A stretch of 64,000 nt of DNA, taken from NCBI RefSeq assembly GCF_016862755.1, contig NZ_BONO01000003.1, forward strand, positions 62,001-126,000. The letters are read 5' to 3'. The stretch's first letter is position 1; the number at the start of each line of letters is the position of its first letter. Shown in pieces: positions 16,005 to 26,228 of this stretch. The notes beneath the pieces were generated by a model. It did not search any database, was not told the DNA's origin, and saw only the letters and a program-made list of their open reading frames with translations. Source of the DNA: Cellulomonas pakistanensis. Lineage in GTDB: Bacteria > Actinomycetota > Actinomycetes > Actinomycetales > Cellulomonadaceae. Made by a program: the position numbers and the translations under genes.

Positions 16005-18033
16005 GTTCGTCAGCGCCGTGGTCCCGGCCAGCGCCCCGCCGGCGCGCCCGTTCGCCTGGCCCACCGACGGCCTGTCCTACGGCGGCGACTACAACCCCGA
16101 GCAGTGGCCGCGGGAGGTCTGGGACGAGGACGTCGCCCTGATGCGCGAGGCCGGCGTGAACCTCGTGACCCTCGGGGTGTTCTCCTGGGGCCTGGTCGAG
16201 ACCGCCGACGGCGCGTTCGACTGGACCTGGTTCGACGACGCGGTGGAGCTGCTGCACGCGCACGGCATCGCGATCGACCTGGCCACGCCGACCGCGGCGC
16301 CGCCGTCCTGGCTGCACACCGCGCACCCCGAGGTGCTGCCGTTCGACGCGGACCTCTACCAGCAGCCGCCCGGCGGCCGGCTGGCGTGGTGCCCGAGCAG
16401 CGCGGTGTTCCGCCGGTACGCGCTGCGGTACGTCGAGGCGCTGGCGGAGCGGTACGGGCGCCATCCTGCGGTGCGGCTGTGGCACGTCGGCAACGAGCTC
16501 GGCGGCGGCAACGCCCGCTGCTACTGCGACGTGTCGGCGGCGGCGTTCCGGGACTGGCTGCGCGCCCGGTACGGGACCGTCGACGCGGTGAACGAGGCGT
16601 GGGGCACCGCGCAGTGGGGGCACCGGTTTGGCGCGTGGGACGAGATCCTGCCGCCGCGCGGGAAGCACGGCGCGCCGAACCCGGGGCTCTACCTCGACTA
16701 CGAGCGGTACTCCTCGGACGCGCTGCTCGCGCACTACCTCGCGGAGAAGGAGGTGCTCGAGCGGCACTCCGCGGTGCCGGTCACGACCAACATGATGGTC
16801 GGGCCGGGGGCCCAGGTCGTGGACTACGCGTCCTGGGCGCCGCACACCGCCGTGGTGGCGAACGACCACTACACGCTGGTGGACGACCCGGACCGGGAGC
16901 AGGACCTCGCGTTCGCCGGCGACCGGATGCGCGGGATGTCCGCAGGACGGCGGCCGTGGCTGCTGATGGAGCACTCCACCGGTGCGCCCTCCTGGCAGCA
17001 GCGGAACCGCGCGAAGGACCCGGGCGAGATCGCCCGCAACGCCCTGGGCCACGTCGCCCGCGGCTCCGACGGCGCGCTGTTCTTCCAGTGGCGCGCGTCG
17101 ACCGCCGGGGCCGAGCAGTTCCACTCGGCGATGCTGCCGCACTCCGGGACCCGGTCGCGGATCTGGCGGGAGGTCGTCGCGCTCGGGCGCGACCTGCGGG
17201 CGCTCGCGGAGGTGCGGGGCACCGTGGTCGAGCCCGCGCGCGCGGCGATGGTCGTCGACGACCCGGCCGGCTGGGCGCTCCAGCACGGGCTCACCCCGCA
17301 CCGGGCGCTGCGGTACGGGCGGGAGCTGCGCACCTGGCACCGGGCGCTGTGGGAGCGCCAGGTGCTGTGCGACGTCGTGCCGCCCGGCACCGACCTGGCC
17401 GGCTACGACCTGGTGCTGGTGCCGACGCTGCTGGTGCTGTCCGACGCGGAGGCGGAGCGGCTGCGCGCCGTGCCGGCCCGCGGCGGCACGCTGCTCGTCA
17501 CCTACCTGTCGGGCGTCTGCGAGCCGACCGGCCGCGTCCGGCCCGGGCTCGGCGCCCTGCAGGACGTGCTCGGCGCCTGGACCGACGAGTTCTACCCGCT
17601 CCAGGCCGGCGAGCGCGTCCGGCTGGACGACGGCGCCGAGGTCGCGGACTGGACCGAGCGGGTCGAGCTGGACGGCGCCGACGCCGTCGTCCGGTACGCC
17701 ACGTCGTCGCTCGCGGGCGGCCCGGCCGTCACGCGGCACGCGGTCGGCGGCGGAGCCGCCTGGTACGTCGGGGCGGCGCTGCCCCGCGAGGCCGTCGACC
17801 GCGTCGCCGCGCGGCTGGTCGAGGAGGTCGGGCTGCCCCGCACCGCCGAGGCCGAGCCCGGCGTCGAGGCGGTCCGCCGGGTCGGCGAAGGCTCCTCGTA
17901 CCTGTTCCTGCTCAACCACACCGACGCGGACCGGAAGGCCACCACGTCCGGGACCGACCTCCTCACCGGCGCCGAGGTCGGGCCCGTCACCACCGTGCCG
18001 GCGGGCGGCGTGCGCGTCGTCCGCGAGCGCTGA
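15997..18033 (+). CDS. beta-galactosidase, glycoside hydrolase family 42
   Basis: A 678-residue cytoplasmic enzyme. The GH42 N-terminal barrel begins YGGDYNPEQWPREVWDEDVALMREAGVN. The acid/base is E167 in HVGNELGG and the nucleophile is E325 in LLMEHSTGAPSWQQRN. A trimerisation domain follows (about 390-600), then a small C-terminal beta-domain. It has a probable Cys metal site (CYCD near residue 176). It releases beta-linked galactose from imported oligosaccharides. It overlaps the upstream ATPase gene by 8 bases, and 58 bases of short direct repeats separate it from the GH2 gene. Confidence 0.93.
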   Translation: MPEFVSAVVPASAPPARPFAWPTDGLSYGGDYNPEQWPREVWDEDVALMREAGVNLVTLGVFSWGLVETADGAFDWTWFDDAVELLHAHGIAIDLATPTAAPPSWLHTAHPEVLPFDADLYQQPPGGRLAWCPSSAVFRRYALRYVEALAERYGRHPAVRLWHVGNELGGGNARCYCDVSAAAFRDWLRARYGTVDAVNEAWGTAQWGHRFGAWDEILPPRGKHGAPNPGLYLDYERYSSDALLAHYLAEKEVLERHSAVPVTTNMMVGPGAQVVDYASWAPHTAVVANDHYTLVDDPDREQDLAFAGDRMRGMSAGRRPWLLMEHSTGAPSWQQRNRAKDPGEIARNALGHVARGSDGALFFQWRASTAGAEQFHSAMLPHSGTRSRIWREVVALGRDLRALAEVRGTVVEPARAAMVVDDPAGWALQHGLTPHRALRYGRELRTWHRALWERQVLCDVVPPGTDLAGYDLVLVPTLLVLSDAEAERLRAVPARGGTLLVTYLSGVCEPTGRVRPGLGALQDVLGAWTDEFYPLQAGERVRLDDGAEVADWTERVELDGADAVVRYATSSLAGGPAVTRHAVGGGAAWYVGAALPREAVDRVAARLVEEVGLPRTAEAEPGVEAVRRVGEGSSYLFLLNHTDADRKATTSGTDLLTGAEVGPVTTVPAGGVRVVRER

Positions 18034-18091
18034 CCGCCCTGCGACACCCCCGAGCCACCCTGAGCCACCCCTGCGACACCCGGGAGCACCC

Positions 18092-20716
18092 GTGCAGCAC
18101 CACACCCTCGCCGACGGCTGGACCGTCACCGCCACCGCCGGGCCCGTGCCCGAGGCCGTCACCGCCGCCGGCCCGCTGGCCGCGGCCGTGCCCGGCTCCG
18201 TGCACACCGACCTGCTGGCCGCCGGCCTGATCCCCGACCCGTACCTCGACGCGCACGAGGAGACCGTGCGCTGGTTCCACGGCACCGACTGGCGGTACGG
18301 GCGCGCGCTGGCGCTCGACCCGGCCGCCGAGGGCGAGCGGGTCGACCTGGTGCTCGAGGGCGTCGACACGGTCGGCACCGTGGCGCTCGGCGGGCGCGTG
18401 CTGGGGACGACCGCGAACATGCACCGGTCGTACCGGTACGACGTCCGGGACCTGGCAGACGGGTCGCCGCGGGCGCTGACCGTCGACCTGCGCTCGGCCA
18501 CCGCGTACGCCGACGAGGTGCGGGACGCGCTCGGCGACCGGCCGTCCGCGTACAGCCCGGTGCCGTTCAACTTCGTCCGCAAGATGGCCTGCTCGTTCGG
18601 CTGGGACTGGGGCCCGGACCTGCGCACCGCCGGGCTGTGGCAGCCGGTGCGGGTCGAGCGCTGGTCGGTCGCCCGGCTCGCCCGGGTGCGACCGCTCGTC
18701 ACGCTCGACGCCGACGGCACCGGGCGGGTCGCGGTGCACGTGGACGTCGAGCGCTCGGGGCTGGCGCCCGACGGCGCGCTGACCCTGCGGGCGGCGGTGC
18801 TCGGGGTGTCGGCGTCGGTGACGGTGCCGGGCGGCGAGTCGTCCGCGGCGGTCGAGCTCGCGGTGCCCGGCGCGCCGGTGTGGTGGCCGGTCGGGCACGG
18901 CGACCAGCCGCTGGCCGACCTGGACGTGACGCTGGCGGGGCCGGACGGGGCCGCGCTCGACGCGTGGCGCCGGCGGGTCGGGTTCCGGTCGGTCGCGCTC
19001 GACACCGCCGACGACGAGCACGGCACCCGGTTCACGCTCGTCGTCAACGGCCGGCCGATCGCCGTGCGCGGGGCCAACTGGATCCCCGACGACCACCTCC
19101 TCACCCGGATCACCCGCGAGCGCCTGGACCGGCGGATCGACCAGGCGGTCGACGCGCACCTCAACCTGCTGCGGGTGTGGGGCGGTGGCGTCTACGAGTC
19201 CGAGGACTTCTACGCCGCGTGCGACGAGCGCGGCGTGCTCGTGTGGCAGGACTTCCTGCTCGCCTGCGCCGCGTACCCCGAGGAGGAGCCGCTGCGTTCG
19301 GAGATCGAGGCCGAGGCCCGGGAGAACGTCGTCCGGCTCATGCCGCACGCGTCGCTGGTGCTGTGGAACGGCGGCAACGAGAACGTCTGGGGCCACGAGG
19401 ACTGGGGCTGGCAGGCGCTGCTCGGGGACGCGACCTGGGGCCGGTGGTACGCCGAGGAGCTGTTCCCCGCCGTGCTCGCCGAGCTCGACCCGACGCGGCC
19501 GTACGCCACCAACAGCCCGTTCACGCCGCGGCGCGACCCCGCCGACGTGCACCCGAACGACCCCGACCGCGGCACGCACCACCAGTGGGAGGTGTGGAAC
19601 CGCGTCGACTACACGGTGTACCGCTCGGAGATCCCGCGGTTCTGCTCGGAGTTCGGGTTCCAGGGCCCGCCGGCCTGGCGGACGCTCGTCGAGTCGGTGC
19701 ACGCCGTCGACGGCGGGCCGCTCGCGGACGCCCCGGTGCCGCAGGAGGACCCGGTGTTCCTCGTGCACCAGAAGGCCGACGACGGGAACGGCAAGCTCGA
19801 CCGCGGCATGGCGCCGCACCTGGGCGTGCCCCGCGACTTCGCCGACTGGCACTGGGCCGCGCAGCTCAACCAGGCCCGCGCGGTCCGGCACGCCGTCGAG
19901 CACTACCGCGCGTGGTGGCCCCGCACCGCGGGCTGGATCGTCTGGCAGCTCAACGACTGCTGGCCGGTGACGTCCTGGGCGGCGGTCGACTCCGCCGAGC
20001 GGCCCAAGCCGCTGTGGTTCGCGCTGCGGGCCGCGAGCGCGCCGCGCGCCCTGTTCCTCGCCGAGCGGGACGGCGGTGTCGTCCTCGTCGCGACCAACGA
20101 CACGGACGAGCCGTGGGACGGCACCGCGCACCTGCGGCGGGAGACGCTCGGCGGGATCGCCGCAGCCGCGGTGGGCGTGCCGGTGGCGGTCGCCCCGCGG
20201 TCCGTGGCCGTCGTGCCCGTGCCGGCCGACGTCGCCACGCCCGGCGACCCGCGCGGCGAGGTGCTCGCCGCCCGGCTCGGCGAGGGTGCGGGCGAGCGCC
20301 GGGCGACGCTGACGTTCGCCGAGGACGTGGAGCTGCGGCTGGACCCCGGGGCGGTGCACGCCTCCGCGCGGCGCGAGCCCGGCGGGTACCGGGTGGAGGT
20401 CGTGGCCCGGTCGTACGCGGCCGACGTCACGCTGCACGCGGACCGGCTCGCGCCGGACGCGCTCGTGGACGAGGGGCTCGTGACGCTGCTGGCCGGCGAG
20501 CGGGCGACGTTCCACGTCACCACCGAGGCGGTGCTGGACCCGGCGGAGCTCACGGCGGCGCCGGTGCTGCGGTCGGCGAACGACCTGCGGGGCGTGGCGC
20601 TGGTCGGGGAACCGGTGGGGGCGGGCGTCGGGGCGGGCGTCGGCACTGACGCGGGCGCGGGCGCGGGCGTCGGCGCGGGCTCCGGGGCCGAGACGGGCCT
20701 CGAGGGGGTCCGGTGA
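18092..20716 (+). CDS. glycoside hydrolase family 2, beta-mannosidase type
   Basis: An 874-residue enzyme. The N-terminal jelly-roll ([31 protein letters not shown]) and [17 protein letters not shown] are distinctive of GH2 beta-mannosidases. The barrel contains [21 protein letters not shown], the acid/base E430 in NGGNENVWG and the nucleophile E520 in FCSEFGFQG. There is no signal peptide, so it acts on imported manno-oligosaccharides. The last 35 residues are a Gly/Ala/Val repeat of low complexity. The GTG start gives the usual N-terminus of the family. It overlaps the GH1 gene by GTGA (20713-20716). Confidence 0.93.
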   Translation: MQHHTLADGWTVTATAGPVPEAVTAAGPLAAAVPGSVHTDLLAAGLIPDPYLDAHEETVRWFHGTDWRYGRALALDPAAEGERVDLVLEGVDTVGTVALGGRVLGTTANMHRSYRYDVRDLADGSPRALTVDLRSATAYADEVRDALGDRPSAYSPVPFNFVRKMACSFGWDWGPDLRTAGLWQPVRVERWSVARLARVRPLVTLDADGTGRVAVHVDVERSGLAPDGALTLRAAVLGVSASVTVPGGESSAAVELAVPGAPVWWPVGHGDQPLADLDVTLAGPDGAALDAWRRRVGFRSVALDTADDEHGTRFTLVVNGRPIAVRGANWIPDDHLLTRITRERLDRRIDQAVDAHLNLLRVWGGGVYESEDFYAACDERGVLVWQDFLLACAAYPEEEPLRSEIEAEARENVVRLMPHASLVLWNGGNENVWGHEDWGWQALLGDATWGRWYAEELFPAVLAELDPTRPYATNSPFTPRRDPADVHPNDPDRGTHHQWEVWNRVDYTVYRSEIPRFCSEFGFQGPPAWRTLVESVHAVDGGPLADAPVPQEDPVFLVHQKADDGNGKLDRGMAPHLGVPRDFADWHWAAQLNQARAVRHAVEHYRAWWPRTAGWIVWQLNDCWPVTSWAAVDSAERPKPLWFALRAASAPRALFLAERDGGVVLVATNDTDEPWDGTAHLRRETLGGIAAAAVGVPVAVAPRSVAVVPVPADVATPGDPRGEVLAARLGEGAGERRATLTFAEDVELRLDPGAVHASARREPGGYRVEVVARSYAADVTLHADRLAPDALVDEGLVTLLAGERATFHVTTEAVLDPAELTAAPVLRSANDLRGVALVGEPVGAGVGAGVGTDAGAGAGVGAGSGAETGLEGVR

Positions 20717-22227
20717 CCGCGGCACGCCGGTTCCCGGACGGCTTCGTCTGGGGCGCGGCCACCGCCGCGTACCAGGTCGAGGGCGCCACCGACGCGGACG
20801 GCCGCGGGCCGTCCATCTGGGACACGTTCGCCCGGACCCCGGGCGCCGTGCTCGGCGGCCACACGGGCGACCTCGGCACCGACCACTACCGGCGGTTCGC
20901 CGACGACGTCGCGCTCATGGCCGACCTCGGCCTGCGCGCCTACCGGTTCTCCGTCGCGTGGCCCCGCGTGCAGCCGACCGGGCGCGGCCCGGCGAACCAG
21001 GCCGGGCTCGACTTCTACCGGCGGCTCGCCGACACCCTGCTCGCGCACGGCATCGACCCCGTCGTCACGCTCTACCACTGGGATCTCCCCCAGCCGCTGG
21101 AGGACGCCGGCGGCTGGCCCGCCCGGGACACCGCGTGGCGGTTCGCCGACTACGCCGGCCTCGTCGCCGGCGCCCTCGGCGACCGGGTGCCGCTGTGGAC
21201 CACGCTGAACGAGCCGTGGTGCACCGCGTACCTCGGCTACGCGTCCGGCGAGCACGCGCCCGGCGTGCAGGACCCGGCCCGCGCGCTCGCCGCGGTGCAC
21301 ACGCTCAACCTGGCGCACGGGCTCGGCGCGCGCGCCGTGCGGGCCGCCGCCGGCGACGCCGCGCAGGTGTCGATCACGCTGAACCTGCAGGTGAACCGGG
21401 CCGCGTCCGCGGCGCCGGCGGACGTGGCGGCGAAGGCCCGGCTGGACCGGGTGGCGAACGAGGTGTTCCTCGGGCCGCTGCTCGACGGCGCGTACCCGGA
21501 GGAGGTCGTCGCGGAGACCGCGCACCTCACCGACTGGTCGTTCGTGCGCGACGGGGACCTGGACCTGGTGCGGACCCGGCTCGACGCGCTCGGGGTGAAC
21601 TACTACACGACGGCGCTGGTGGCGGGGGTGCCGGACGCCGCGGGGCCCGTCCCGGACCCCGGCGGCGAGACCGGTCCGGCCGACGTGCAGGCGGCGTCCC
21701 CGGCGGGCGACGAGCGACCGCCGGCCAACCTCGTCACCGGGGTCCGCTGGCTGCACCAGCCCGGCCCGCGGACCGCCATGGGCTGGGTCGTCGACCCGTC
21801 CGGCCTGACCGAGCTGCTGCTCGACCTGCACCGGCGGCGGCCGGACCTGCCGCTGTGGATCACCGAGAACGGTGCGGCCTACCCCGACGCGGTCGCCGAC
21901 GACGGCCGCGTGCACGACGCCGACCGGATCGCGTACCTGCACGGGCACCTCGACGCGGTCGGCGCGGCCCTGGACGCGGGCGCGGACGTGCGCGGCTACC
22001 TCGCGTGGTCGCTGATGGACAACTTCGAGTGGGCGTACGGGTACGAGCGCCGGTTCGGGATCGTGCACGTCGACTACGCCACGCTCGAGCGCACCGTGAA
22101 GGACTCGGGGCACTGGTACCGGCGGCTCGCGACCACCGGGGTGCTGCCGGCGCCGGACGACGCGGGGCCGGCGGCGGACGACGCCGGGCCGGCGCCGGTG
22201 GGCGCGGGGGCGGTCGCCGCGGGTTGA
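20713..22227 (+). CDS. glycoside hydrolase family 1 (beta-glucosidase-type)
   Basis: A 504-residue enzyme. The GH1 N-terminal signature [29 protein letters not shown], the acid/base E167 in TLNEPWC and the nucleophile E385 in WITENGAA are intact, as is the C-terminal [22 protein letters not shown]. The last 30 residues are Ala/Gly/Pro-rich. It is the last gene of the importer-glycosidase operon. It could remove beta-linked glucose or mannose from short oligosaccharides; the family does not settle which. Confidence 0.94.
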   Translation: MTAARRFPDGFVWGAATAAYQVEGATDADGRGPSIWDTFARTPGAVLGGHTGDLGTDHYRRFADDVALMADLGLRAYRFSVAWPRVQPTGRGPANQAGLDFYRRLADTLLAHGIDPVVTLYHWDLPQPLEDAGGWPARDTAWRFADYAGLVAGALGDRVPLWTTLNEPWCTAYLGYASGEHAPGVQDPARALAAVHTLNLAHGLGARAVRAAAGDAAQVSITLNLQVNRAASAAPADVAAKARLDRVANEVFLGPLLDGAYPEEVVAETAHLTDWSFVRDGDLDLVRTRLDALGVNYYTTALVAGVPDAAGPVPDPGGETGPADVQAASPAGDERPPANLVTGVRWLHQPGPRTAMGWVVDPSGLTELLLDLHRRRPDLPLWITENGAAYPDAVADDGRVHDADRIAYLHGHLDAVGAALDAGADVRGYLAWSLMDNFEWAYGYERRFGIVHVDYATLERTVKDSGHWYRRLATTGVLPAPDDAGPAADDAGPAPVGAGAVAAG

Positions 22228-22314
22228 CCCCTTGCCGGGCGGGTCGGTCGCGCGCATCCTGCTGCCGTCCCGCCCGGCCGCCGCCCGGCGACCCCGCCCG
22301 CCGCTGGAGGCACC

Positions 22315-23895
22315 GTGCTCACGCTGGAGCTCATCGTCGTCGTGCTGCTCGCGCTCCTCGCCGGGACCGCGCTCGGCCGGCGGTTCGGCGTCGCGCCGCC
22401 GCTGGTCCTGCTCGTCCTCGGGATCGCGCTCGGCTTCCTGCCGGCGTTCCGCGGGCTGACCGTGCCGCCCGAGATGGTGCTCCTGGTCGTGCTGCCCGCG
22501 CTCCTCTACTGGGAGAGCCTGACGACGTCGCTGCGCGAGATCCGCGCGAACCTGCGGGTGATCGTCCTGTCCAGCGTGCTGCTCGTCGTGGTGACCGCGG
22601 GCGCGGTGGCCGCCGTGCTGCACGCGCTGGGGATGCCCTGGGGCCCGGCGTGGATCCTCGGCGGCGTGCTGGCCCCGACCGACGCGACCGCCGTCGCCGG
22701 GGTCGCCAAGGGCATGCCGCGCCGCACGCTCACGACACTGCGGGCCGAGAGCCTCGTCAACGACGGCACCGCGCTGGTCATCTACGCGATCGCGGTGCAC
22801 GCCGTCGCCGAGCCGGTCACCGGCGGCTACCTCGCGGGACGGTTCACGATCTCCTACCTGGGCGGGGCGGCCGCGGGGGTCGCCGTGTGGTGGCTGGCGG
22901 TCCAGCTCCGCGAGCGGATGCACGAGGCCATCCAGCAGAGCGTGATCAGCGTGCTGACGCCGTTCGCCGCGTTCCTGCTGGCCGAGCTCGTGCACGCGTC
23001 GGGGGTGCTGGCCGTGGTGGTCGCCGGGCTGCTGCTGAGCCAGAGCGGGCCGCGGGTCATCCCGGCCGCCGCCCGCGTGCAGTCGCAGTCGTTCTGGGCG
23101 GTGGTCAGCCACGTGCTCAACGGCGCGCTGTTCGTGCTGGTCGGGATCCAGCTCGTCACGGCCGCCGACGGGCTCTCGTCCACCGACCTGGCCGAGGCGC
23201 TGGGCTGGACCGCGGCGGCGTTCGTCGCCGTGATCGGCACGCGGATGCTGTGGTTCCACACCACGCCGTACGTGGTCCGGGCGATCGACCGCCGTCCGGT
23301 GCAGCGGACCCGGCGGGTGTCCTGGCGGCACCGGATGCCCGGGGCGTGGGCCGGGTTCCGCGGCGCGGTGTCGCTGGCCGCCGCGCTCGGCGTGCCGGAG
23401 GCGACCGCCGAGGGCGCGCCGTTCCCGGGGCGGGACGTCATCATCTTCGTCACGGGCGGGGTCATCCTCGCGACGCTGCTGATCCAGGGGCTGACCCTGC
23501 CGGCGGTGGTGCGCTGGGCGCGGCTCCCCGCCGACGACGCCGTCGACACCGAGCGGCACCAGGCCGAGCAGGTCGCGACCCGCGCCGCCCTCGAGGCGCT
23601 GCCGACGGAGGCCGCCCGGCTCCGGCTGGACGGCAAGGTCGTCGCGAAGCTCGAGGCGGAGTACCGGATGCACGCCGAGGCGCTCGCCGAGGCGGACGCC
23701 GAGCGCACCGACGACGGCCGCCCGCGCGAGGCCGACTTCGACGCGCTGCGGCTGGCGGTGCTCGCGCACAAGCGCGCCGCGGTGGTCCGGCTGCGCGACG
23801 AGCGGACGATCGACGACATCGTGCTGCGCGAGGTGCAGGCACAGCTCGACGCCGAGGAGGTCCGCCTGACCCGCGGCGCGCTGTCCCCGGAGTGA
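22315..23895 (+). CDS. Na+/H+ antiporter, CPA1 (NhaP) family
   Basis: A 526-residue membrane protein with about 12 helices in residues 1-400. The CPA1 core motifs [18 protein letters not shown] (unwound helix, about 118-136) and [16 protein letters not shown] with the ion-binding ND pair are present. A soluble C-terminal tail of about 120 residues, rich in Glu and Arg, is probably regulatory. It exchanges cytoplasmic Na+ or K+ for protons. The GTG start follows CTGGAGG (22303-22309). It appears to be a single gene, 87 bases after the GH1 gene. Confidence 0.92.
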   Translation: MLTLELIVVVLLALLAGTALGRRFGVAPPLVLLVLGIALGFLPAFRGLTVPPEMVLLVVLPALLYWESLTTSLREIRANLRVIVLSSVLLVVVTAGAVAAVLHALGMPWGPAWILGGVLAPTDATAVAGVAKGMPRRTLTTLRAESLVNDGTALVIYAIAVHAVAEPVTGGYLAGRFTISYLGGAAAGVAVWWLAVQLRERMHEAIQQSVISVLTPFAAFLLAELVHASGVLAVVVAGLLLSQSGPRVIPAAARVQSQSFWAVVSHVLNGALFVLVGIQLVTAADGLSSTDLAEALGWTAAAFVAVIGTRMLWFHTTPYVVRAIDRRPVQRTRRVSWRHRMPGAWAGFRGAVSLAAALGVPEATAEGAPFPGRDVIIFVTGGVILATLLIQGLTLPAVVRWARLPADDAVDTERHQAEQVATRAALEALPTEAARLRLDGKVVAKLEAEYRMHAEALAEADAERTDDGRPREADFDALRLAVLAHKRAAVVRLRDERTIDDIVLREVQAQLDAEEVRLTRGALSPE

Positions 23896-23940
23896 CGGCC
23901 GCCGGCCGCCGGCCGGCGCCCCGGCCGCCCGGTCGCGGCC

Positions 23941-24002
23941 CTCCCCCGCGCCTCCGCCGCCTCCCCAGCCTCAGCCGCCTCCCCCGCCTCAGCCGCCTCC
24001 GC
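23941..24002. repeat. low-complexity CCTCAGCCGCC repeats
   Basis: Between the antiporter and the ligase the DNA consists of imperfect repeats of CCTCAGCCGCCTCCC and CTCCGCCGC running directly into the hairpin at 24003. No gene is seen in 23896-24145. Confidence 0.6.
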
Positions 24003-24076
24003 CGCCGAGACCCACTGATCCGTGCGAGACCCCCGGACGCGGGCGTGGGGGTCGACCGGATCAGTGGGTCTCGGCG
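24003..24076. repeat. long intergenic inverted repeat (hairpin family member 4)
   Basis: Perfect 20-base outer arms 24003-24022 and 24057-24076 begin CGCCGAG and end CTCGGCG. An inner GACCCCC/GGGGGTC stem (7 bp) is separated by a small internal loop. It lies between two same-strand genes, 70 bases before the ligase start. Confidence 0.9.
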
Positions 24077-24145
24077 AACGCACGCCCCCGGCGGGCGGCG
24101 TCGGCGGCCGGCGTCGGCGGGCGGGTGTCGGTGGCGGGCGGCAGG

Positions 24146-25693
24146 ATGACGACCGTGCTGCTCGCCGACGTCGCCGCCACCAGCGCGGGCCTGGCCGCGA
24201 CCCGCTCGCGCCTGGCCAAGCGCGCCCTGCTCGTCGACCTGCTCCGGCGCACCGGCCCGGACGAGGTCCCGGTCGTCGCGCGCTACCTGGCGGGCGAGCT
24301 GCGGCAGCGCCGCACCGGCCTCGGCTGGCGGTCCCTGCGCGACCTGCCCGCTCCCGCGGCAGAGCCGGGCCTCGACGTGCTCGCGGTCGACGCGACGTTC
24401 GAGCGGATGGCCGGCCTGTCCGGCCCCGGCTCGGCGGGCGCGCGCTCGGCGCTCGCCGCCGAGCTGTTCGGCGCCGCCACCGCCGAGGAGCAGCGGTTCC
24501 TCGCCGGCCTGGTGTCCGGCGAGGTCCGGCAGGGCGCCCTCGACGCGCTGCTGCTCGACGCCGTCGCCGAGGCCGCGGGCGTCCCGGTCGCGTCCGTGCG
24601 GCGCGCGGCGATGCTGGCCGGCGGGAGCGAGCCGGTCGCCGAGGCCGCCCTGGCCGCGCCGGACCCCGAGTCGGCCCGCGCCGCGCTCGACGGGTTCGGC
24701 CTGACGGTCGGGCGGCCCGTCCGGCCGATGCTCGCGGCGTCCGCGCCCGACGTCCCGGCCGCGGTCGCCGGGTTCGACGGCCGGGCGGTCGTGGTGGACG
24801 CGAAGCTCGACGGCATCCGGATCCAGGTGCACCGCGACGGCGACGACGTCCGGGTCTACACCCGCAGCCTCGACGACATCACGGCCCGCGTGCCCGAGGT
24901 CGTCGAGGCGGTGCGGGCCCTCCCCGTGCGCTCGGTGGTGCTCGACGGCGAGGCGCTCGCCCTGGACGACGCCGGCCGGCCGCGTCCCTTCCAGGAGACC
25001 GCCGCCCGCAGCGCCACCCGGGACGCGGAGCTCGCGGCCACCACCGCCCTGCGGCCGTTCTTCTTCGACGTGCTGCACCGGGACGGCGCCGACCTGCTCG
25101 ACGCCCCGCTCACCGAGCGGCTCGCGGTCCTCGACGCGATCGCCCCCGACCACGCGGTCGAGCGGGTCGTCACCGCGGACCTCGGGGTCGCGCAGGAGGC
25201 GTTCGCCGGCTGGGTCGCCGCCGGGCAGGAGGGCGTCATCGTCAAGGACGCGTCGGCGCCCTACGAGGCCGGCCGGCGCGGCGGCGCCTGGGTCAAGGTC
25301 AAGCCGCGGCACACGCTCGACCTGGTGGTGCTGGCGGTCGAGCGCGGCTCCGGCCGCCGGGTCGGCTCGCTGTCGAACATCCACCTCGGCGCGCGCGACG
25401 GCGAGGGCGGGTTCGTCATGCTCGGCAAGACGTTCAAGGGCATGACGGACGAGATGCTCGCCTGGCAGACGGCGCGGTTCCGCGAGCTCGAGGTCGCCGA
25501 CGACGGCTGGACCGTCACGCTGCGGCCGGAGCAGGTCGTCGAGATCGCGTTCGACGGCCTGCAGCGCTCGACGCGGTACCCGGGCGGGCTGGCGCTCCGG
25601 TTCGCCCGCGTGCTCCGCTACCGCGAGGACAAGACGGCCGCGGAGGCGGACACGATCGACACGGTGCGCGCGCTCGCGGCGCCGCAGGGCTGA
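24146..25693 (+). CDS. ATP-dependent DNA ligase
   Basis: A 515-residue ligase. An N-terminal all-helical DNA-binding domain (residues 1-200) is followed by the nucleotidyl transferase core. The adenylated lysine lies in [10 protein letters not shown], with downstream motifs [27 protein letters not shown] and AWVKVKP, and an OB-fold to the end. The size and domain order resemble the mycobacterial LigB type. It is likely accessory to the essential NAD-dependent ligase. A LigD-type protein without a ligase domain lies 0.5 kb downstream on the other strand. A GTG seven codons earlier is an alternative start. Confidence 0.93.
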   Translation: MTTVLLADVAATSAGLAATRSRLAKRALLVDLLRRTGPDEVPVVARYLAGELRQRRTGLGWRSLRDLPAPAAEPGLDVLAVDATFERMAGLSGPGSAGARSALAAELFGAATAEEQRFLAGLVSGEVRQGALDALLLDAVAEAAGVPVASVRRAAMLAGGSEPVAEAALAAPDPESARAALDGFGLTVGRPVRPMLAASAPDVPAAVAGFDGRAVVVDAKLDGIRIQVHRDGDDVRVYTRSLDDITARVPEVVEAVRALPVRSVVLDGEALALDDAGRPRPFQETAARSATRDAELAATTALRPFFFDVLHRDGADLLDAPLTERLAVLDAIAPDHAVERVVTADLGVAQEAFAGWVAAGQEGVIVKDASAPYEAGRRGGAWVKVKPRHTLDLVVLAVERGSGRRVGSLSNIHLGARDGEGGFVMLGKTFKGMTDEMLAWQTARFRELEVADDGWTVTLRPEQVVEIAFDGLQRSTRYPGGLALRFARVLRYREDKTAAEADTIDTVRALAAPQG

Positions 25694-25818
25694 GCGGCCC
25701 GACGACCCGGGACCCTGGTCCCTTCCGCCCACCGCCGCACGGAGCGTGCGGCACCGCGCGCCGCGGATCCACCCGCAGGTCAGCATCCGGGCGCGGGTCG
25801 GACGGGTCGAGGATGGAT

Positions 25819-25845
25819 CCGTGGACCACCACCCCCGGTCCACGG
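25819..25845. repeat. perfect 9-bp hairpin
   Basis: CCGTGGACC (25819-25827) and GGTCCACGG (25837-25845) pair around a 9-base loop, about 80 bases upstream of the small gene at 25925. It could be the ligase terminator or part of a leader. Confidence 0.4.
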
Positions 25846-25924
25846 CCGCGAGGACGCGACCGCCTCCTCCGCGGCGACCGACCCGGTGGCGCACCCCGCC
25901 ACCCGACCCGTGCAGGAGGACCCC

Positions 25925-26089
25925 GTGCACCCCGACCTGTTCCTCGTCGTGTACCGCCAGCAGGAGCGCGAGCTCGAGCATCGGCTCGAGCACCGGCGCT
26001 CGCAGGCCACCCGGGACGACTCCTCCGACCGCCGGCCGCGGCAGCGCCGCCCGCTCGCCGCGCTGACCGCGGCCCGCCGCCGCCACTGA
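25925..26089 (+). CDS. small basic protein of unknown function
   Basis: A 54-residue open frame that starts GTG after a strong ribosome site AGGAGGA, giving [25 protein letters not shown] then an Arg-rich tail ending TAARRRH. Short proteins of this kind (a hydrophobic start, a heptad-like YRQQERELE helix and a basic tail) are frequent in Actinobacteria, but no function is known to me. The helix may form a coiled coil. The codon usage and ribosome site support a real gene. A longer in-frame start at 25886 lacks a ribosome site. Confidence 0.6.
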   Translation: MHPDLFLVVYRQQERELEHRLEHRRSQATRDDSSDRRPRQRRPLAALTAARRRH

Positions 26090-26108
26090 CGCGGGCCGGG
26101 CGGCGCCG

Positions 26109-26178
26109 GCGCGTCGAGCGTGCAGAAGATGCGGGCATCACGGCCCTGAACCCCGCATCTTCTGCATGTTCGGCGCGC
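26109..26178. repeat. long intergenic inverted repeat (hairpin family member 5)
   Basis: A perfect 15-base stem (26121-26135 with 26152-26166) extends outward to 27 bases (26109-26178) through several G-U-compatible pairs. The mismatches are all of the kind that still pair in RNA, which suggests selection on RNA structure. It lies between convergent genes. Confidence 0.85.
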
Positions 26179-26228
26179 CGAGGCGCGGCGGGGCGGTGCG
26201 ACGAAGGCGGCAGGCTCCCGGAGTCGGG

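Noticed and set aside
18637-20649. 670-codon plus-strand frame inside the GH2 gene
   Set aside because: The true frame holds intact catalytic motifs and this one only low-complexity residues.
26109-26178. Small RNA gene
   Set aside because: No promoter was visible next to the stem and the site lies at the 3' ends of two convergent genes, so a hairpin element or terminator is simpler.
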